From: Areca catechu | Taxonomy: Eukaryota > Streptophyta > Magnoliopsida > Arecales > Arecaceae | Direction: 5' to 3' | NCBI GenBank assembly: GCA_021397845.1 | Contig: CM038042.1 | Location: 31,282,918 to 31,346,917, forward strand | Length of the DNA: 64,000 nucleotides | Part shown: positions 35,164 through 46,898 of the stretch, in pieces | How the letters are laid out: every line of letters starts with the position of its first letter | Position numbering within the stretch: position 1 is the stretch's first letter | Position numbers and translations under genes: made by a program | Notes under the pieces: generated by a model | Databases searched by the model: none | What the model was told of the DNA's origin: nothing | Seen by the model: the letters and a program-made list of their open reading frames with translations, nothing else

Positions 35164-36444
35164 GTGAATTATCTGGTAACAGGGCAAGTTCCTCCATACT
35201 GGTCACAACAAGAAAAAGATAGGTTCTTTTCGCAAATCAAATATTACTTTTGGGAGGAACCTGAATTGTTTAAACACTGTTCAGATCAAGTGATCAGGCG
35301 ATGTGTCCCTGAGAGTGAATTCAAGAGTATACTCAATTTTTGTCATTCTCTTGCATGTGGGGGACACTTTAGTGGGAGAAAAACTGCAGCAAAGGTGCTG
35401 CAAAGTGGATTTTATTGGCCAACTCTCTTTAAAGATGCACATGAATTTGGCCGTAATTGTCTCAAGTGTCAACAAAGGGGGAATATTTTACAAAATGATA
35501 TGATGCCCCTAAACCCCATTTTAGTTGTTGAAATTTTTGATGTTTGGGGTATTGACTTTATGGGACCATTTCCTCTTTCCTTTGGATTTGAGTACATTTT
35601 GGTAGCAGTGGATTATGTTTTGAAATGGATTGAAGCTGTGGCAACTCGAACTAATGATCACAAAGTTGTGATCAAGTTCATTCAGCATAACATCTTTAGT
35701 CGGTTTGGGTGCCCAAGGGCCATTATTAGTGATGGGGGTGCGCATTTCATAAATAGACACTTTGACGGACTGATGAAAAAGTATGGAATTATCCATAAAG
35801 TAGCCACACCATATCATCCCCAGACTAGTGGTCAGGTTGAAGTTTCGAATAGAGAGATCAAGCACATTCTTGAGAAAACGGTAAGACCCGATAGGAAAGA
35901 TTGGTCCGAACGTTTGGATGACGCTTTATGGGCTTACCGAACTGCTTTCAAGACCCCTCTAGGAATGTCTCCGTACCGGTTAGTGTTTGGAAAGGCTTGT
36001 CACCTACCTGTTGAATTTGAACACCGTGCATTTTGGGCTATCAAGCAATTTAATTTTGACATGAAGAATGCAAGTTTCCATAGAAAACTTCAGTTAAGTG
36101 AGTTGGAAGAGTTACGAAATGAGGCATATGAGAGTTCGAAAATTTACAAGGCTCGAACAAAGGCTTATCATGACAAATTCATTAATAGAAAATCATTTGA
36201 GCCTAATCAAAAAGTGTGGCTCTACAACTCTAGGTTACGTCTTTTTCCCGGAAAACTCCGCTCACGATGGGATGGACCTTTTGTAGTAACTCAAGTATTT
36301 TCCTATGGAGCTGTTGAACTTAAGGATCCTAAGCAAGGGAATGTTTTTAAGGTGAATGGCCAGCGTTTGAAACCGTATATTGAAGGAATCAGCGATGGAG
36401 AAGTTGTTGAAACTCTTGATCTTGAACACCCAGTCTTGCTGTGA
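35164..36444 (+). pseudogene. Athila integrase, copy 1, open over 426 codons
   Basis: Longest intact stretch of pol in the window. HHCC zinc finger (CHSLACGGHFSGRKTA .. CLKCQQ), then the DDE core: WGIDFMGPF, IISDGGAHF and SGQVEVSNREIKH, all three acidic residues present. The C-terminal part has NQKVWLYNSRLRLFPGKL and RWDGPFVV. No chromodomain. Stop at 36442-36444. It is open, but lies downstream of broken gag, protease and RT, so it would not be made as part of a normal polyprotein. Confidence 0.9.
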
Positions 36445-37631
36445 AGATCAACTTAGTCTGGCTGAAGACTATAAACTTAGCGCTCCTGGGAGAAGCCCAG
36501 CTCTTTCCTTAGTTTATATTTTAACTTCTAGTTCTTTGTTTTTAGAATAAATGGAGTAATAAAAGAAGATTGTGGGAACATGGTGATAGAAGGACGTCCA
36601 ATTCCATACCCTACCAGGTTGTATCCTTCCATGCCATTTCGTTTTTAATATTCTCTTCCATTGGGGACAATGAAAATTAAGTTGGGGGGTGAGGTAATCT
36701 AATTAATTAAATCAAATCCTCGAGTAAAATTTTAATCAGTTTTTGTGTACAAAAATTTATCTCGAATTGAAAAAAATCAAGCTCACTAAATGAGGAGTGA
36801 TTAATAGTTTAGAAAATTTTAGAGATACTGAGGGATGATTTATCAAGAAAACCCTATAAGTGGTAGAGTGTAGTCCAGAAAATTTTAGAAGAGTAATTCC
36901 AGACCCTTCGACCTATTGATCTTAATAATGAATCTTACTTATTTTGGTATAGGCATTATAAAAAGTCCCCAGTTAAAAAATTCCTGAGGTTAATAAAGAT
37001 TTTTAGCATCTCTTATTGAGTAACCGGACCCCTTCGCCTAAGTAAGCGTTGTTGTTCACGTCAAAAGGTGGGGATGTAACGAAATCTTTCGTAGAGTTAG
37101 TCTTGACTTAGCCTTTTTAACTTGAGTCAGTAAGCCCGAGGGTGTTTTACATCTAATGCCCTAAAGCCAACTGGTTTGGGAGTCATTGGCTTAAAGCTCG
37201 CTACAAGGGTTAATTAGAAAGCAAGGTGTCAGGACATTGCACTGACTTTACATTAAAAATGGTTAATTAGAAAGCATGTCAGCACATTGCACTGACTTAC
37301 ATTAAAAAAAAAAAAAAAAAAAGGAAAGGAAGAAAAAGAAAAGAAAAAGTGGGGACTAAATAAATATTGCACCAAAACCAAACTAAGTTGGAAGATTTAG
37401 ATAGTGAGATAGAAAGTTGGGAAAGAAAAAAACTCTTAAAACTTCTATGGACTTTATTCTACTACTAAATGGGTGGAATTGGTAATCCAATGAAGTACCT
37501 TTTAATAGTCTAACCATGTATCCTTTGATTTTAGGGTTAGTACGATAATTTTCATTTCATGGACCATCTTAGTACACAAGACTCATCCATTTCCTTTACT
37601 CGAGGACGAGCAAAGTTTAAGTTGGGGGGTG
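36445..37631 (+). other. Athila 3' untranslated region, copy 1, with two PPT-like tracts
   Basis: No ORF and no env-like protein. AAGTTGGGGGGTG occurs twice, at 36679-36691 and at 37619-37631 directly before LTR-B. A 'ggttaattagaaagca..cattgcactgact' unit is duplicated (about 37207-37310) and followed by a poly-A run near 37303-37322. Confidence 0.75.
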
Positions 37632-39310
37632 TGTTAGACATTAATAATGAAAATTAACCCAACTTTATTTGATTAAAATTGATACTTTTTGTGATACTTT
37701 GCAGGAATTGACTCCATAAACATGTAGATCTTGATTTTAGGAGTCAACGACTCAAACGGAATGTAATTCGGACTTCGAACGGGCCCAAAATGGATTTTAA
37801 AAGATTTTAGCATGGATTTCAGAGCTGCACGGTTTTTGGAGCATTGCCATAAAATTTCAATGGCTCATAGTGGACCGGCTCAATGGTCCACCGCTCAACC
37901 TGCAGGTCCACGGCAGCCATTGCAGCTAGTCCACGGGCAGAGCCGTGGACCACCATGCGCCGTTTGCTCCGAAATTCGCCGGAGAGCTTCCCCCGACCCG
38001 CCCAAGCCACCGGAGACCTCCCCGCCGGCCGGAGAAGCCCCGTTCGGTCGGAAATCCACCCAACGCCGTCCGCCCCTCCGCGTGTACGCCCGAGCTCGCC
38101 GCCGCAGCCCGTCCACCCACGCCATCCCGCTCCGCCGCCGCCACCGCCGCCCTCCACGCCTCCCGTCCGCCCAGCTCCGCCCGCCACTCCACGCCGCCCG
38201 CGAGCCACGCCGCCTACAGCCGCCGAGCCGCGCATCTCCGCCCGCGAAGCCCCTCTGCGCCCGTGTCCACGGTCCACGCCGCCCAGCTGGAGCCCCCTCT
38301 ACCGTTCACCGCTCTCCGCCCCAGCTACGGCCACGCCGCAAGCCACCTGCCGCCAGCCGTCTTCGCTCAGCCGTCCACTGCACGCCGCCACTCCGCCGTC
38401 CGCAAGCCACCTGCAGCGTTGTCCGTCCGAAGCCACTCTGCACTGTCCACCGCTGCCACCGTGAAGCCGTCTGCCCCGTGTCCGTCTCTGCCCAGCCGCG
38501 CCTCTCCGCCCGTCTGCGAGCCGCTGTTTGTCCAGCTGCTTGTCACTGTCCTCGCTGTTCAGACCGGGATGTCTGAGAACAAGGAAGCATCGGAACGAGA
38601 AGAGATGTCGGACGATGGTGGATGGACGCGGGATTGTGCGATAGAATTTTTAAGTTTGATTTTTGAGATGGGGATGATCGTAAAAATATCAGATAAGGAG
38701 ATAGCGCAGAGTTTGAAAATCAGATTAAGATGAGGAAATCACCGCGCTTTCCACACGGACCCGACACGGTATTTTTCATCTATAAATACCTCGATGATTC
38801 TCTTCTACAAAAAAGAGGAATTTTTGGGGAGGTTCCGTAGTTCCACCTGTTGCTGTGACAGAGAGTCAGAGTCGGATAAAAAGGGAGAAAGGGACCCTTG
38901 TTCCCTTACTTTTCTTTTATTTTCTCTGTACCTAATTTTATGCAATAAATATTTATTTGCTTTATATTAATCCATGATTGCTTATTTTTATTTTGAAGTA
39001 ATGCTGGAGTCATGTTGGATTAGCATTTAAGGTAAGTCGAAGTGAATTAGTTTGATTGACCTATACCTAAGGGACGGGCCGTGATCCACGGATACGGGCC
39101 GTACTCTTGAGATAGGTCATATCTAATTATTTTTATAAATTTATTATTTGCATCTATTTCTTGCATTAGTTTTAGTTTATTTTAAATCAAAAGAAAATGC
39201 TTTTTCAAGATAATCCCAAAGTCTCTGTGGAATCGACCCTTACTCCCGCTATTCTACCCTTTAGAGTAGTGGAATTAAGGTTCTAAATCGGTGCATTACG
39301 ACACGCATCA
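37632..39310 (+). repeat. Athila LTR-B, shared middle LTR
   Basis: TGTTAGACATT ... ACACGCATCA, 1679 bp. It serves as 3' LTR of internal 1 (PPT at 37619-37631) and 5' LTR of internal 2 (PBS at 39317). TATA 38781-38788, AATAAA 38944-38949. Its CpG-dense block has a shorter, rearranged middle (about 38060-38200) compared with LTR-A and LTR-C. Confidence 0.95.
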
Positions 39311-39316
39311 AATTTT

Positions 39317-39333
39317 TGGCACCGTTGCTGGGG
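39317..39333 (+). other. PBS of internal copy 2
   Basis: TGGCACCGTTGCTGGGG, identical to the PBS of copy 1, six bases after LTR-B. Confidence 0.85.
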
Positions 39334-40307
39334 ACTTTCGGCGTTATTCTGAAAAAAAAAATATAATCAACAATCTAAAAATCCAAAAAAAAAAATTCAA
39401 TTTTCAAAATTTTACATTCAATTTTAAAAAAAATTCAATTTTCAATCTTGAGTGCCTGACATAACTGGGAGGTTATGTTGAATGATTGTCCTAGGGTACA
39501 AAAAGGTTGAACAAAAATTTTTTTTTAGATTCACTTAGGTAAATTTATTTTTTTTGCAAAACCAAAAAAATATTACCCAGACATTTCATAATTTATTAGG
39601 ATCAGATACTTAATCATCAAAATTTAAAAAAAAATTAAGTTTAATTTTGTTTGTTTATAACTTTTGGACACCTTAGCTGTTGCATTTCATAATTTCATAA
39701 TATATCTTAAGGCACAACCCATTAATCAGATAAGGTGGGGAGATCAATACCCTTCCTTAGCCCACAAATCATCAATCCAGCATCTGCATTGACCCAAGCC
39801 TTTAATTTTAAAATTAATTAGACGTCAACCCTAAGGATTTCGAGCTCATTAGGACAAGGAAACCCTAGAGTTGGACCGGGTTCAGATCATTTAATTCCTT
39901 GGTGTCTAAGGAAAGTGGTTCAGGGACTAGAGCCCGAAGGGAAGTGAGTTGGTTCCGCATACCTGGCCAATTTTTAATTGGTGTCTAAGGCAAACGATAA
40001 GGGAACCTTCACCAACCTTACACTTACCTGGCTCAGTTAATTAATCTTGGGCTTGGAGTGCTCGAAGGTAACCTTGGATCAGTTAGGAGCTGTCTAGATC
40101 CAGGTTAACCCTAGGATAGTGATTTTGATTTGTTTCACTTGTTTGATTGAAAAAAAAAATAAAAAATTTAATTAACTTTCTTCTCTCTAGTTTAGGACTC
40201 TCTTAGGAACTTCACCTTAGACCTTTTCTCATTCTTCCACTTTCCAATTAAAAATTAAAAAAAAATAAAAAATCTTTGATTGCTGTTTGCTTTAGGAGGG
40301 AGGGTGT
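39334..40307 (+). other. Athila 5' leader, copy 2
   Basis: Near copy of 30031-31024 with small indels, one of which removes a repeated 'ccctgacataaggttg' segment present in copy 1. No ORF. Confidence 0.7.
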
Positions 40308-42127
40308 ATGTTAGTATATTCTAGGCGCCGACTTCGAGAACCTAAACATATATCCCTAGATACGAAAATTGAAGGCTCCAGTAGAGCAACCAGCCCAGGT
40401 ACTATGGATCCTAATCAAGGAATTGACCCTCCGCTGAAGGAGTACTTCACTCCTTCAAAATACACTTATTCACCTTGTATCCAAGTACCCCCTGTAGATG
40501 CCATCTAGTACGAAATCAAGTCCAGTGTGATTCAAATGTTACCCTCTTTTTACGGACTTGCGACTGAAGATCCATATAAACATCTAGATGAATTTCTAGA
40601 AATCTGTTCCACTGTTAAGATCCAAAATTTCTCCGACGATGCTTTAAGGCTTAGGTTATTCCCTTTTTTCCTGAAAGATAAAGCCAAATATTGGTTGAAT
40701 TCCCTAGACACTGTGACAATTTCAACTTGGGATCAACTTCAGAGGGAGTTCCTAAAGAAATATTTTCCCATAGGAAAGACGAATCAAATTAGAAAAGCCA
40801 TTACTAGTTTTTCCCAATTAGATGGAGAAATGTTTCATGAAACCTGTGAGAGATTGAAAGAGCTAATTAGAAAATGTCCTCACCATGCCATACCCAAATG
40901 GCAATTAGTCCACTGCTTCTATGACGGTTTGTCAGAAAGGCACCGGCAAATGGTGGATGCCTCATGTGGAGGAACGTTCATGCTTAAAAATGAACATGAG
41001 GCATGGCAGTTGTTTGAAACTTTAAATGAAAATTCTCTACATCATATGTCAGCTGCCCGTAGAGATCCTCCTACAGGACCTGTAGAACCCAAGAGAGGAG
41101 GTATGTATCAAGTTGGTCATGCTGTAGACATCTACAGCAAGGTTGATGAGCTATCTCAGAAGCTCGACCAACTTTTGCAAGCTGGGAATAATTCCTCCTC
41201 ATCTCATCCTACTCATGAAGTCTGTATTATATGCTCGAGTTCCACCCATACCTTAGGTGATTGTCCATCAGCTTACCAATTTCCTAAGCTTCTTCAGGAG
41301 CAAGCTCATCAAGCTCAAACTCGAATGGCTCCTAGACCAGGAAACGATCCTTATTCGAACACATACAATCCCGACTGACGCAATCACCCGAATTTTTCTT
41401 GGAAACCCCAATCCGGAACCAATTCTTCCGTTAGGCCCAACTATTAGGAGACCAAATTTCAAAGCATGCCATTTCCACAATATCAAAATGCCCCACAGCC
41501 TCCATAACCTCCACCAAGAAATCTTGATCATTCCTTTCAAGAGAAGCTCCTTCAAACTTTGAAGGAGGGGATGAACATGAATACCCAAATCCTTCACTCC
41601 CATACCCAATCCATTGCCAAGCTAGAGACTCAGATAGGTCAGCTAGCTACAGCTTTCAATCGGAGAGAAGAAGGTAAGTTGCCTAGTCAGCCCATTATCA
41701 ATCCCAAGGGTCAATATATGGCTGAGAGTTCCACTGGACCTGAAAATTTTCCTGAACATGCTAAATCTGTTATCACCTTAAGAAGTGGAAAAACATTGGA
41801 CCAACCTGACCCGACCCAAGAAGTAGAGGTGGCTAAGCCAGAGAAAAAGAATGAAGAGGAGAAGGAATCCATTGGTCAAGTACCTGTACCTAAGGCTCCA
41901 TTCCCTAGTGCTTTGGAGTCACCTTTACCATTAGATAAGAAAAACTTGAAAATGAATGAGATGCTTGAATTATTCAAGCAAGTCCAAATCAATTTACCTC
42001 TCCTCGATGCCATCAAGCAAGTACCGGCTTATGCCAAATTTCTTAAGGATTTGTGCACTCAAAAATGAAAATCTAAGGCACATATCCCTAAGAAAATCCT
42101 CTTAACTGAGCAAGCCAGCTCAGTTTT
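40308..42127 (+). pseudogene. Athila gag, copy 2
   Basis: ATG at 40308. A private TAG near 40506-40508 (Gln codon in copy 1) ends the first stretch; the frame then stays open from 40527 to 41378 (LPSFYGLATEDPYKHLDEFLE..). Zinc knuckle CIICSSSTHTLGDC at 41223-41264. TGA at 41376-41378 is the stop shared with copy 1. The C-terminal stretch 41559-42068 is open (THTQSIAKLETQIGQLATAF) until a private TGA where copy 1 has an Arg codon. Confidence 0.9.
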
Positions 42128-43088
42128 TCAGCAAATAGCTCCACCCAAACTCAAAGACCCAGGTACCCCAATTATCTCTTGTGTCATAGGGGACCTTACA
42201 ATCAAGAAAGCCTTGTTAGATTTAGTTGCGAGTGTAAACCTTCTCCCAGGATCAATGTATGATCTGTTTAAATTCGGAGAATTAAAACCCACGACAGTGA
42301 CCTTACAGTTAGCTGATCGATCCGTCAAGGCACCCCGTGGAATGCTCGAGGATGTGTTGGTAAAAGTAGATGAGTTCTACTTCCTTGTTGATTTTCTTGT
42401 TTTGGACATGGAATCTAGCGGTAACCCTAGTCAGATACCCATCATTCTTGGAAGACCTTTCCTAGCTACCGCTAATGCTTGCATAAATTGCAGAACAGGG
42501 GTTATGGATGTCTCTTTTGGGAATAAGAAAATGCGGTTGAATATTTTTAATGCATGCCAAGGACCATCCTCTTATGATCATAACGAAGTAAATATGATAG
42601 AAGTAGTAAATAGGAATCTTCCTGTGTTGCTTGATTCGGATCCCTTGCAAGCATGTTTGACACATTTTGGAATTGACGATTTTGATGTTGATGAATATGC
42701 AAATGAAGTGAATGCTTTGTTAGAGCCACCCAAGTTTAGCACCATTCCTCCTTGGACTGTGAAATATGAATTATTACCGACTCAATCAAGCCCTTTAGTG
42801 CCATCCTTAGAAGCACCTCCCAATCTGGAATTGAAGCCTCTTCCTGACAAATTAAAGTATTCTTTTCTTGGATCCAATGATACCCTTCCGGTAATCATTG
42901 CATCTACTTTGACCTCTGATCAGGAACAAAAATTGATGGATGTACTCAGGGAACATAAAGAGGCAATAGGATGGACAATAGCTAATCTTAAGGGAATTGA
43001 CCCTTCTGTTTGCATGCACCACATTCACTGTGAAGCAGAAGCTAAACCACATAGGGACATGCAACAGAGGCTAAATCCAAACATGTAG
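42128..43088 (+). pseudogene. Athila protease and RT linker, copy 2
   Basis: Open from about 42213 to 43088. The protease triad reads D-L-V-A (GTT at 42225-42227), the same Gly-to-Val change as copy 1. Then the flap region, IILGRPFLATANACINC and MDVSFGNKKMRLNIF, which are in frame here although broken in copy 1. The linker leads to CMHHIHCEAEAKPHRD. Ends at a private TAG (43086-43088) where copy 1 has Arg. Confidence 0.9.
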
Positions 43089-43106
43089 GAAATTGTTAAA
43101 AAAGAA

Positions 43107-44168
43107 GTGGTTAAATGGTTGGATGCCGGCATTATTTACCCAATTTCGGATAGCCAATGGGTCAGTCCCACTCAGGTAGTACCTAAAAAGTCAGGAATTA
43201 CTGTCATTCAAAATAAAAAGTGTGAGTCAATTTCTACCCGAGCAACCACTAGTTGGAGAGTGTGTATAGATTACCGAAAACTGAATGTTATTACTAGGAA
43301 AGATCATTTCCCTCTGCCTTTTATTGATCAAATTCTAGAACGACTAGCAGGGCAGAGTTTCTTTTGTTTTCTGGATGGATATTCAGGATACAACCAGGTT
43401 CCAGTATTTCCTACAGACCAAGAAAAGAGCACCTTTACTTGCCCTTTTGGAACGTTTGCATTCAGGCGTATGCCTTTTGGTCTCTGTAATGCACCAGCCA
43501 CCTTTCAACGATGTATGTTGGCCTTATTCTCCGATATGGTTGGTCATTTTCTTGAAGTGTTTATGGATGATTTTTCTGTCTTTGGATCTTCATTCGAGGA
43601 CTGTCTCCATAATTTGGCTAAGGTATTGAAACGCTGTATAGAAACCAACTTAGTCTTAAGTTGGGAGAAGAGCCATTTTATGGTTCGTGAGGGAATTGTA
43701 CTCAGACACATTATTTCTGAGCAAGGGATTGAGGTTGACAAAGCTAAGGTTGAATTAATCTCGAAATTGCCTCCCCTGACCTCGGTTAGACAAGTACGAT
43801 CCTTCCTTGGCCATGCTGACTTTTATCGACGATTCATCAAGGATTTCAGCAAAATCTCTCGACCATTGTGTGATTTACTTGCCAAAGACAAGTCCTTTGA
43901 TTTTAGTAAAGAATGTTTGGCCACTTTTGACATTCTTCGAACTGCTTTGACCACTGCACCTATCATCAAGCCTCCAGATTGGACTCTGCCATTTGAATTC
44001 ATGTGTGATGCTTCTGATTATGCTGTAGGAGCTGTTTTAGGACAAAAGCTCAATAAGGAACCCCATGTAATTTACTATGCTAGTAAAACTCTTTCAGATG
44101 CACAAATGAACTATACCACTACTGAAAAAGAGTTACTAGCAGTTGTATTCGCTCTAGAAAAATTTTGA
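43107..44168 (+). pseudogene. Athila reverse transcriptase and RNase H, copy 2, open over 353 codons
   Basis: RT blocks in order: IDYRKLNVITRKDHFPLPF, FLDGYSGYNQV, RMPFGLCNAPATFQRC, catalytic FMDDFSVFG (43560-43586), VREGIVLRHIISEQGIEVD, RSFLGHADFYRRFI. RNase H then starts with MCDASDYAVGAVLGQ. It ends at TGA 44166-44168, the Arg-to-stop change shared with copy 1, inside the RNase H. Best-preserved RT in the window. Confidence 0.92.
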
Positions 44169-45731
44169 TCATATTTATTAGGGTCTAAGGTCCTAGTTTA
44201 CTCTAATCATGCTGCATTAAGACATCTCCTATCAAAAAAGGATACAAAGCCTAGACTGATTCGATGGATCCTTTTGTTACAGGAATTTAACTTAGAAATT
44301 TTGGATAAGAAAGGTTCCGAAAATATGGTAGCAGATCACATTTCTAGGATCTTAGTAGAATACAACAAGAAAATTATTGGAGATAGGTTTCCTGATGAGC
44401 AGCTATTCTCAATTTCTTCTACCAGCAATCTTCCCTGGTTTTCCCATATTGTGAATTATCTAGTAACAGGGCAAGTTCCACCATACTGGTCACAACAAGA
44501 AAAAGATAGGTTCTTTTCGCAAATCAAATATTACTTTTGGAAGGAACCTGAATTGTTTAAACACTGTTTAGATCAAGTGATCAGGCGATGTGTCCCTGAG
44601 AGTGAATTCAAGAGTATACTCAATTTTTGTCATTCTCTTGTATGTGGGGGACACTTTAGTGGGAGAAAAACTGCAGCAAAGGTACTGCAAAGTGGATTTT
44701 ATTGGCCAACTCTCTTTAAAGATGCACATGAATTTGGCCGTAATTGTCTCAAGTGTCAACAAAGGGAGAATATTTCACGAAAAGATATGATGTCCCTAAA
44801 CCCCATTTTAGTTGTTGAAATTTTTGATGTTTGGGGTATTGACTTTATGGGACCATTTCCTCTTTCCTTTGGATTTGAGTACATTTTGGTAGCAGTGGAT
44901 TTTGTTTCGAAATGGACTGAAGCTGTGGCAACTCGAACTAATGATCACAAAGTTGTGATCAAGTTCATTCAGCATAACATCTTTAGTCGGTTTAGGTGCC
45001 CAAGGGCCATTATTAGTGATGGGGGTGCGCATTTCACAAATAGACACTTTGACGGACTGATGAAAAAGTATGGAATTACCCATAAAGTAGCCGCACCATA
45101 TCATTCCCAGACTAGTGGTCAGGTTGAAGTTTCGAATAGAGAGATCAAGCACATTCTTGAGAAAACGGTAAGACCCGATAGGAAAGATTGGTTCGAATGT
45201 TTGGATGACGCTTTATAGGCTTACCGAACTGCTTTCAAGACCCCTCTAGGAATGTCTCCGTACCGGTTAGTGTTTGGAAAGGCTTGTCACCTACCTGTTG
45301 AATTGGAACACCGTGCATTTTGGGCTATCAAGCAATTTAATTTTGACATGAAGAATGCAAGTTCCCATAGAAAACTTCAGTTAAGTGAGTTGGAAGAGTT
45401 ACGAAATGAGGCGTATGAGAGTTTGGAAATTTACAAGGCTCGGACAAAGGCTTATCATGACAAATTCATTAATAGAAAATCATTTGAGCCTAATCAAAAA
45501 GTGTGGCTCTACAACTCTAGGTTACGTCTTTTTCCCGGAAAACTCCGCTCACGATGGGATGGACCTTTTGTAGTAACTCAAGTATTTTCCCATGGAGCTG
45601 TTGAACTTAAGGATCCTAAGCAAGGGAATGTTTTTAAGGTGAATGGCCAGCATTTGAAACCGTATATTGAAAGAATCAGCGATGGAGAAGTTGTTGAAAC
45701 TCTTGATCTTGAACACCCAGTCTTGCTGTGA
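44169..45731 (+). pseudogene. Athila RNase H end and integrase, copy 2
   Basis: Continues from the RNase H stop (LLGSKVLVYSNHAALRHLL) to DKKGSENMVADHISRI, then the integrase zinc finger and DDE core: WGIDFMGPF, IISDGGAHF and SGQVEVSNREIKH. A private TAG at 45216-45218 replaces a Trp codon that is intact in copy 1. The C-terminal part (45252-45731) is open. Confidence 0.9.
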
Positions 45732-46898
45732 AGATCAACTTAGTCTGGCTGAAGACTATAAACTTAGCGCTCCTGGGAGGCAGCCCAGCTCTTTCCTTAG
45801 TTTATATTTTAACTTCTAGTTCTTTGTTTTTAGAATAAATGGAGTAATAAAGAAGATTGTGGGAACATGGTGATAGAAGGACGTCCAATTCCATACCCTA
45901 CCAGGTTGTATCCTTCCATGCCATTTCGTTTTTAATATTATCTTCCATTGGGACAATGAGAATTAAGTTGGGGGGTGAGGTAATCTAATAATTAAATCAA
46001 ATCCTCGAGTAAAATTTTAATCAATTTTTGTGTACAAAAAATTGTCTCGAATTGAAAAAAATCAAGCTCACTAAATGAGGAGTGATTAATGGTTTATAAA
46101 ATTTTAGAGATACTGAGAGATGATTTATCAAGAAAATCCTATAAGTGGTAGAGTGTAGTCCAGAAAATTTTAGAAGAGTAATTCCAGACTCTTCGGCCTA
46201 TTGATCTTAATAATGAATCTTACTTATTTTGGTATAGGCATTATAAAAAGTCCCCAGTTAAAAAATTCCTGAGGTTAATAAAGATTTTTAGCATCTCTCA
46301 TTGAGTAACCGGACCCCTTCGCTTAAGTAAGCGTTGTTGTTCGCGTCAAAAGGTGGGGATGTAACGAAATCTTTCATAGAGTTAGTCTTGACTTAGCCTT
46401 TTTAACTTGAGTCAGTAAGCCCGAGAGATGTTTTACACCTAATGCCCTAAAGGCAACTGGTTTGGGAGTCATTGGCTTAAAGCTCGCTACAAGGGTTAAT
46501 TAGAAAGCAAGGTGTCAGGACATTGCACTGACTTTACATTAAAAATGGGTTAATTAGAAAGCAAGGTGTCAGCACATTGCACTGACTTTACATTAAAAAA
46601 AAAAAAAAAAAGGAAAGGAAGAAAAAAAAAGAAAAAGTGGGGACTAAATAAATATTGCACCAAAACCAAACTAAGTTGGAAGATTTAGATAGTGAGATAG
46701 AAAGTTGGGAAAGAAAAAACTCTTAAAACTTCTATGGACTTTATTCTACTACTAAATGGGTGGAATTGGTATCCAGTGAAGTACCTTTTTAATAGTCTAA
46801 CCATGTATCCTTTGATTTTAGGGTTAGTACGATAATTTTCATTTCATGGACCATCTTAGTACACAAGACTCATCCATTTCCTTTACTCGAGGATGGTG
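45732..46898 (+). other. Athila 3' untranslated region, copy 2, terminal PPT deleted
   Basis: Matches 36445-37631, including the inner tract AAGTTGGGGGGTG (45965-45977) and a duplicated 'ggttaattagaaagcaaggtgtcag' unit. Directly before LTR-C, however, about 24 bp are missing: 'ctcgagga' is followed by 'tggtg', so the terminal AAGTTGGGGGG tract is gone. Confidence 0.8.

Noticed and set aside
36445..37631. Possible env-like gene after Athila integrase
   Set aside because: No ORF above about 60 codons and no membrane segments; only repeats, poly-A and PPT-like tracts.
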